A stretch of DNA of 64,000 nt from Nakamurella flavida (GTDB taxonomy: Bacteria; Actinomycetota; Actinomycetes; Mycobacteriales; Nakamurellaceae). The stretch lies in assembly GCF_030811475.1 (NCBI RefSeq), contig NZ_JAUSQV010000001.1, positions 2,255,501 through 2,319,500 on the forward strand, read 5' to 3'. Position numbers and translations under genes: made by a program. Position 1 is the first letter of the stretch, and every line of letters begins with the position of its first letter. Positions 59,025 through 64,000 of this stretch are shown piece by piece. A model generated the notes under the pieces. It was not told the origin of the DNA. It worked only from the letters and a program-made list of their open reading frames with translations, and ran no database searches.

Positions 59025-59696
59025 TCATCGGCGCGTGCCGACCGGGGTCCACCTGGCCACGAACGCCACGGCGACGGCGACGAGCGCGAGCACGACGGCC
59101 AGCACGACCGAGGTGATCGCCACGCCGGAGTAGCCACGGACGGACGGGTCCATGAACGGGTACGGGTACCAGTCGACGATCGGGCCCCGGATCAGGCTGT
59201 AGACCAGGTACAGCAGCGGCAGCAGCAGCCACAGCAGGGCCCGCCGCAGCGGGATCGCACCGACCCGGCTCGCGAACAGCCAGTCGGCGATGACGGCGAT
59301 CGGCATGAGGTAGTGCAGCACCGTGTTGTCCCAGGGCACTGCGGTGAGCGTGGACGCGGGGTATCCCGAGAGCAGCACGATGAAGATCAGCAGCGTCGTC
59401 GTCATGCAGAACGTGACCGCGCCGCGGAAGAGGTCCAGGCCGTGGGAGGACCGCCCCTGCGCGAGCGCGAAGCCGCTGACGAGCAGGCTCGCCACCGCGA
59501 GAGCGTTCGACTCGACGGTGAAGTAGCTGAAGAAGTCCCCCGGGACGAAGCGGTTCCGGGCCACGAGGGTGGCCACCTCGGTGACCAGCGCACTGAACCC
59601 GAGGAGCGCGAACAGCACCTTGGCCACGACGGTCACCCGGCGCCGACCGGCGGTCGGATCGGCACCGGCCGGCTGTGCGTCGTGGACGGTGACCAT
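59025..59696 (-). CDS. Pr6Pr-family membrane protein
   Basis: A 223-residue protein with six predicted helices. The family pattern is FFSYFTVESNALAVASLL, TFCMTTTLLIFIVLLSG, WDNTVLHYLMPIAVIADWL and RGPIVDWYPYPFMDP. The function of this family is not known. The start is ATG 59696 (GGGGG 6 bases upstream); a GTG at 59726 would add ten residues. Confidence 0.85.
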   Translation of the reverse strand: MVTVHDAQPAGADPTAGRRRVTVVAKVLFALLGFSALVTEVATLVARNRFVPGDFFSYFTVESNALAVASLLVSGFALAQGRSSHGLDLFRGAVTFCMTTTLLIFIVLLSGYPASTLTAVPWDNTVLHYLMPIAVIADWLFASRVGAIPLRRALLWLLLPLLYLVYSLIRGPIVDWYPYPFMDPSVRGYSGVAITSVVLAVVLALVAVAVAFVARWTPVGTRR

Positions 59697-59801
59697 CTCG
59701 AACCCCCGGGGCTGGACGACCTGCACGTGGCACCGGCCGGACCCGAACGGTGAGATGCCGAACCTATCCGGGTCGGGCCGACCGTGCCGCCCGCCGAGCC
59801 G

Positions 59802-61355
59802 TCAGCCCGGGCCCATCAACCAGGTGTCCTTCGACCCGCCACCCTGGGAGGAGTTGACCAGCAGCCCTTCCGAGGCCAGCGCCACCCGGGAGAGTCCCAC
59901 CGGGGCGACCACCGTGTCCTTCCCGGAGATCACGAACACCCGTAGATCGACGTGCCGGGGCTGCAGGCGTCCGTCCAGGAACGTCGGGTGGGTGGAGAAG
60001 TGGATGACCTCCTGGGCGATGTACCGGTGCGGCGCGGCGGCGACGACCGCCTCCAGCCGCTCCACCTGCCCGCGGGTCAGCTCGGGGCCGATCATCACCC
60101 CGGCGCCGCCCGACCCGTCGATGGGTTTGACCACGAGATCGCCCATCCGGCCCTTCACCGCCGCGTACTGGTTGGGGTCGGCCAGCACCCAGGTGCCGAC
60201 GTCGGCCAGGATCGGCTCCTCGGACAGGTAGTACCGGATCATGGGGCCGACGAACGCGTAGATGGCCTTGTCGTCGCCCACGCCGTTGCCCGGGGCGTTC
60301 GCGATGGACAGCCGGCCGGCCCGCGCCGCGGAGATCAGCAGTTCGGCGGCCTGCGGGAAGTGGGTGGCGGTGGCGGCGGCCTGGCTGGGCGACCCCGATC
60401 CGGCCTCCTCGTTCTCCACCAGTTCGTCCTCGCCGAGCCGCCGGTAGACGACGTCCAGGCCGATCCGCTCGCCGTCGACCATCGCGGCCACGCCGTCGCC
60501 ATCGGGGACCAGGTCGGCCGGGGTGACGATGGGCACACCCATCGCCTCGGCCAGCCGGCGGTGCTCGTACCAGGCGGAGTTGGCCTTCCCCTCCGACAGC
60601 ACCGCCACCTGCGGGGTCGAGCGAGGGCAGTGCGGCGGGGCCGCGTCCAGCAGGGCGGTCAGCAGCACGTCACCGACGCCGTCGGCGGACAACGGCTGCG
60701 GGCTGACCTGCTGCGGATCGTGCAGCTCGGGCAACGCGGCCCGAGAGCTCCGCCGGTTCGCCGCGGAGTAGGCCAGACCGGACGGCACCCGGAGGTTGTC
60801 CTCCAGCACCACCCACCGGCCGGACTCCTCGGTGAGCAGGTCGAGCCCGCACACGGTGGCCCGCGGCCGGCCGCCCGGGGCGAGATCCCGCGCCCCGGCG
60901 AGGTAACCGGGGCTGCGGCGGACGAACGCGTCCGGCACGATGCCGTCGGCCACGATCCGGGCGTCGGTGTAGACGTCGTCCAGGAACGCGTTGAGTGCCC
61001 GTGCCCGCTGGATCGCCCCGCTGCTCAGATGGGCCCACGAGGCCGAGCCGACGATGCGCGGGATCGGGTCCAGCGGGAACGGCCGACGCTCGGGCCGGCC
61101 GTTCACCTGCGCGGTGAAGACGATGCCCTGCTCGAGCCGGTCCTGGCCGAGCCGCAGCCGGCGTCGTTCCACCTCGGGCGCGCCCATCCCGTCGAGCACC
61201 TCCATCACCGACCCGTAGGCCGGCCTGACCCCGCCCGCCGGGTCCACCGCCTCGTCCAGCGGCTGGGTGCCGTACCCGGCCAGCACCCCGGGGGCGGAAC
61301 CTGCGGTTTCGTCCGTCATCCCACCGGTCATCTCGCTCGTTCCGCTCGTGCTCAT
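59802..61355 (-). CDS. Circularly permuted ATP-grasp ligase (type 2)
   Basis: A 517-residue protein. It has RIVGSASWAHLSSGAIQRAR and YTDARIVADGIVPDAFVRR, which split the usual order. AVLSEGKANSAWYEHRRLAE, SIANAPGNGVGDDKAIYAFV, DLVVKPIDGSGGAGVMIGP and VDLRVFVISGKD follow. The last two hold the nucleotide-binding Lys/Gly loop and metal ligands of ATP-grasp enzymes. Such enzymes join a carboxylate to an amine using ATP. ATG 61355 overlaps the GCS2 stop (ATGA). Last gene of the coupled S9 peptidase / GCS2 / ATP-grasp operon. Confidence 0.87.
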   Translation of the reverse strand: MSTSGTSEMTGGMTDETAGSAPGVLAGYGTQPLDEAVDPAGGVRPAYGSVMEVLDGMGAPEVERRRLRLGQDRLEQGIVFTAQVNGRPERRPFPLDPIPRIVGSASWAHLSSGAIQRARALNAFLDDVYTDARIVADGIVPDAFVRRSPGYLAGARDLAPGGRPRATVCGLDLLTEESGRWVVLEDNLRVPSGLAYSAANRRSSRAALPELHDPQQVSPQPLSADGVGDVLLTALLDAAPPHCPRSTPQVAVLSEGKANSAWYEHRRLAEAMGVPIVTPADLVPDGDGVAAMVDGERIGLDVVYRRLGEDELVENEEAGSGSPSQAAATATHFPQAAELLISAARAGRLSIANAPGNGVGDDKAIYAFVGPMIRYYLSEEPILADVGTWVLADPNQYAAVKGRMGDLVVKPIDGSGGAGVMIGPELTRGQVERLEAVVAAAPHRYIAQEVIHFSTHPTFLDGRLQPRHVDLRVFVISGKDTVVAPVGLSRVALASEGLLVNSSQGGGSKDTWLMGPG

Positions 61356-62518
61356 CGCTCGTCCCCGACCAGCGATCCGCGTCCGGCCGCTGCGGTCTCC
61401 CGGCGCAGCACGGCCACCGCCGAGCGCACGTCCCCGGTCTCCGCGACGGCCCGGCGTTGCCGGGCCGCGCTGCCGCCGTCGGCCAGGGTGGCCGCGGTCA
61501 GCTCGGTCAGTTCTGCGGTGTCGCCCTCGGCGTCGGAGAACTCCCGGACGTGCTCGAGCAGGGCCAGCATCGCCTCCTGCGGCGCCACCGGGCGGAACGT
61601 CCGCGGGTCCAGCAGGGGCCCGGTCAGCCCCGAGCGGGCGGCACGCCAGCGGGCCACGTTCAGCACCTCCACGGGCGGGATCTCCTCCGCCGCACCGCGT
61701 TCCACATCGGCGATGCACCGGCGGACCAGGGCCCGACCGAGCCCGGCGACCAGGACGAGATCGTCGACGAGCGGCACGGAGTCGGCGATGCGGATCTCGA
61801 TCGTCGGGTAGTTGATCGCGGCCCGGCTGTCGAAATAGATCATCCCGGGGTCGTGCGCCACGCCGCTGTCCACCAGCAGCTCGACCAGGGCGTCGTACGC
61901 GGCCGCGCCGGACACCTGCGGCGCCGGGCCGGTGGTGGGCCAGCGACTCCACAGCAGACTGCGGTAGCTGGCGTAGCCGGTGTCCCGGCCCTGCCAGTAC
62001 GGCGAGCTCGCCGACAGGGCCAGCAACAGCGGCAGCCAGGGCTGCAGCCGGTTCATCGCCCGGATCCCGAGATCCCGGTCCGGGCAGTCGACGTGCACCT
62101 GCAGACCGCAGATCAGCTGCTCGTCGGCGAGCATCCGGTAGTCCTGCTGCATGATCGAGTACCGCTTGCCGTCCATGATGGGGATGGGCACGGCGCCGGT
62201 CAGCGGGGCGGCTCCGGCGGCGATGACGCCGTATCCGCACCGGTCCGCGATGTCCACCAGCTCGGCCCGGGACGCGGCCACGTCGGCCCGCAGATCGGCC
62301 AGGGTCTCCGCGACGGCCGAGTTGGTCTCCACCGCCGAGGCCATCAGCTCGGCCTTGTACCGCTCCCCCGCGGGCAGGGCGGCCAGCACCTCCTCCGACC
62401 CCGGGCGGACCTCACCGGTCTCCGGATCGACGAGGTGGAACTCCTCCTCCACCCCGAGCCGGCTGTGTCGTGCCGCGATCGGGCCGGGTGCGGCGTCGAC
62501 CGGGGCGAGGGCGGTCAT
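61352..62518 (-). CDS. Glutamate-cysteine ligase family 2 (YbdK/EgtA-like carboxylate-amine ligase)
   Basis: A 388-residue GCS2 protein. The N-terminal ATP/metal motif is RLGVEEEFHLVDPETG. Also present are ELMASAVETNSAV, GLQVHVDCPDRD, PWLPLLLALSASSPYWQG and NYPTIEIRIADSVPL. YbdK-like members have weak gamma-glutamyl-cysteine ligase activity, and EgtA works in ergothioneine synthesis, but no ergothioneine genes are near. Here it is fixed between a peptidase and an ATP-grasp enzyme, so it may make an amide bond in another small peptide. ATG 62518 overlaps the peptidase stop (ATGA). Confidence 0.9.
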   Translation of the reverse strand: MTALAPVDAAPGPIAARHSRLGVEEEFHLVDPETGEVRPGSEEVLAALPAGERYKAELMASAVETNSAVAETLADLRADVAASRAELVDIADRCGYGVIAAGAAPLTGAVPIPIMDGKRYSIMQQDYRMLADEQLICGLQVHVDCPDRDLGIRAMNRLQPWLPLLLALSASSPYWQGRDTGYASYRSLLWSRWPTTGPAPQVSGAAAYDALVELLVDSGVAHDPGMIYFDSRAAINYPTIEIRIADSVPLVDDLVLVAGLGRALVRRCIADVERGAAEEIPPVEVLNVARWRAARSGLTGPLLDPRTFRPVAPQEAMLALLEHVREFSDAEGDTAELTELTAATLADGGSAARQRRAVAETGDVRSAVAVLRRETAAAGRGSLVGDER

Positions 62519-64000
62519 GACATCCACCGGCTGAACCACCGGGTGACGGCCAGGGCCAGCTCGGTGCGTTGCTCGGCCCCGACGATGGTGTGTCCCTCCC
62601 CGGGGAGCAGGACGAGATCGGTGGGGACCCCCGCCGTCCGCAGCGCCGCATGGGCGCGGATCGATTCGTTGACCGGCACGTTGGTGTCCTGATCGCCGTG
62701 CACCAGCAGCACCGGAGCGCGAACCCGGTCCAGGTGGGTGAGGGGGGACAGGGCGCGCAGGAGATCGGCCTGACCGGCCGGATCCCCGTACTCGGTCACC
62801 GAGGCGGCCGCCATCCACGGCTCCGTCTCGGCGAAGAACGACAACAGGTCCGACATCCCGGCGTGGGTCGCCCCGGCGGCGAACAACTCGGGCCAGCGGG
62901 ACAGCGCGGTGAGCACCAGGTACCCGCCGTAGGACCAGCCCTGGACACCGATCGCCCCGGGCCGGGCCAGGCCCGAGTCGACGAGGAAGTCCACCGTGGC
63001 CGGGATGTCCTGGAAGGAGTCCGGCCGCGCGGCGTTGTCGTCGGACTCCATGAACGCCCGGCCGTACCCGGAGGACCCGCGCACGTTCGGCGCGAACACC
63101 GTCATCCCGGACCGCACCATCGACTGGATGAGCAGCCCGTACGCGGGCCGTTCCTGGCTCTCCGGGCCGCCGTGGAAGGAGATGACCGTCGGCTCGGGCC
63201 CGTGCGCGTTGCGCGGCCGGTAGAGCCAGCCCTCCAGGGGCGTGCCGTCCGGCGCCCGGTACCGCTGACGGGTCGGGACGACCAGCTCGGGGAGATCGGC
63301 GGTGGACGGCATGGCGGCCAGCCGGTGCGCGGACCCGAACCGGAGCCCGGCCGGAGCCTCGCCGGTCACCAGGGCGGGCGGGTGGACGGGTGGCGCGGAG
63401 GCCCCGTCCTTGCCCGACCCCCCGGAGATCCCCCCGGCGGCGTAGACGGCGCCGCCGTCCACCCCGGACACCGCCGCGAACCCGGCATCCCAGCCCGGCA
63501 GGTCCACCCGGTAGAGGCTGCGGGGTGAGCACGGCCCGGTCAGTTCGAGCACCATGCCGCGACCGTCGCTCTGCAACGACCAGCCGGGCAGCACCTGCTC
63601 GGGCAACGGGACCGTCCAGCCCGAACCGGGTTCGCCGAGATCGGTGACCTCCAGCTCCGAGGACCCGCCGACGTTCCACACGAGGATCGCGGTGTGCCCG
63701 TCCCCGCCCAGCGCATAACCCTCGAGGTCGGCGTCGTCCCGCTCGGCGTGCACCGTCAGCCGGCCCGGGTGCCCGTCGGCGTCCAGCGGCACCGAGGCCA
63801 GCACCATCCGGTCGCGGCCGGCGTTCGTCCGCAGGAACACCCGACCGTCCGGGGTGAACCGCCCGTCCTCGCCGAGATCGTCGGCGATGTGCGGGAAGTC
63901 GGCGGCCAGCAGCCGGATCGGGTCCTGATCGGCCGGGGCGTCCACCTCGGCCAGGACGAGATGCCGGTGCCCGCGGGGCCCGCGGCGGGCCAGTACCCGG
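62515..64000 (-). CDS. S9-family prolyl oligopeptidase-like serine peptidase (cut by window edge)
   Basis: The frame is open to the right edge (at least 495 residues); the N-terminus lies outside the window. An apparent GTG at 63945 is internal, as the residues before it continue in frame without a stop. The N-terminal part is beta-propeller-like (GWSLQSDGRGMVLELTG). The C-terminal hydrolase has ISFHGGPESQERPAYG, FAPNVRGSSGYGR, the Ser in GVQGWSYGGYLVL, the Asp in LLVHGDQDTNVP and the His in LLPGEGHTIVG. It would remove short peptides or acyl-peptides. Coupled by ATGA to the GCS2 ligase. Confidence 0.92.
   Translation of the reverse strand, partial: RVLARRGPRGHRHLVLAEVDAPADQDPIRLLAADFPHIADDLGEDGRFTPDGRVFLRTNAGRDRMVLASVPLDADGHPGRLTVHAERDDADLEGYALGGDGHTAILVWNVGGSSELEVTDLGEPGSGWTVPLPEQVLPGWSLQSDGRGMVLELTGPCSPRSLYRVDLPGWDAGFAAVSGVDGGAVYAAGGISGGSGKDGASAPPVHPPALVTGEAPAGLRFGSAHRLAAMPSTADLPELVVPTRQRYRAPDGTPLEGWLYRPRNAHGPEPTVISFHGGPESQERPAYGLLIQSMVRSGMTVFAPNVRGSSGYGRAFMESDDNAARPDSFQDIPATVDFLVDSGLARPGAIGVQGWSYGGYLVLTALSRWPELFAAGATHAGMSDLLSFFAETEPWMAAASVTEYGDPAGQADLLRALSPLTHLDRVRAPVLLVHGDQDTNVPVNESIRAHAALRTAGVPTDLVLLPGEGHTIVGAEQRTELALAVTRWFSRWMS

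Noticed and set aside
1-64000. tRNA, rRNA, prophage, insertion sequence or integrase genes
   Set aside because: None was recognised. No transposase motif, cloverleaf or attachment-site duplication was seen by reading; a dedicated search would be needed to exclude small RNAs.

Overview
The window is a 64-kb piece of a high-GC actinobacterial chromosome. Support comes from the base composition, frequent GTG starts, F420-type enzymes, a class F sortase, a LAXTG-type cell-wall sorting signal and many apparently leaderless genes. The species cannot be named from sequence alone. Both ends cut through genes: an exported GH36-type alpha-galactosidase on the left and an S9 peptidase on the right.

Region 1 (1-19,572) is a sugar-acid catabolic island. 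It has visibly lower GC and different codon use than the rest. It encodes a 2-keto-3-deoxy-sugar-acid kinase (KdgK type), a KDPG-type aldolase, a fumarylacetoacetate-hydrolase-family enzyme, a 2-hydroxyacid dehydrogenase, an LDH2-family oxidoreductase, two SDR dehydrogenases and a UlaG-like metallo-lactonase. It also has two carbohydrate ABC importers, one with its two permeases fused in one polypeptide, and an acetoin-dehydrogenase-like E1beta/E1alpha/E2 set. Two FadR-type GntR regulators sit beside inverted-repeat operators. One motif (TTGTCARCAAT core) recurs at three promoters across 13 kb. Genes are packed with ATGA/GTGA overlaps.

Region 2 (19,573-28,153) is ordinary accessory metabolism: an aldo/keto reductase, an NAD-dependent epimerase, a glutathionyl-hydroquinone-reductase-like protein, a CapA-family lipoprotein, and a three-subunit molybdenum hydroxylase of PaoABC/YagTSR type.

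Region 3 (28,154-48,747) is an arabinose/arabinan regulon: araB-araD-araA, a LacI-family repressor, a galactofuranose/arabinofuranose-type ABC importer (YtfQ-YtfR-YtfT-YjfF), a very large secreted GH43 enzyme and a divergent secreted GH51 arabinofuranosidase. One operator (TGTGARCGCTAACA-like) is present at all four promoters. This gives a coherent plan: arabinan cut outside, furanose sugar imported, and flux through AraA, AraB and AraD. The two glycosidases share a homologous C-terminal module.

Region 4 (48,792-64,000) is mixed: F420/NADP-binding protein, HhH-GPD DNA glycosylase, methyltransferase, zinc dehydrogenase, cupin, class F sortase, a frameshifted DUF4142-like gene, racemase, a two-gene XRE/membrane-protein operon with three GTCAA-N6-TTGAC boxes, another aldo/keto reductase, a PPOX protein, a wall-anchored GH18 protein and a Pr6Pr membrane protein. 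At the right edge is a translationally coupled S9 peptidase / GCS2 ligase / ATP-grasp operon, which could make or modify a small peptide-like product. From 19.7 kb onward many genes have a -10 hexamer 5-7 bases before the start codon, suggesting leaderless transcripts.
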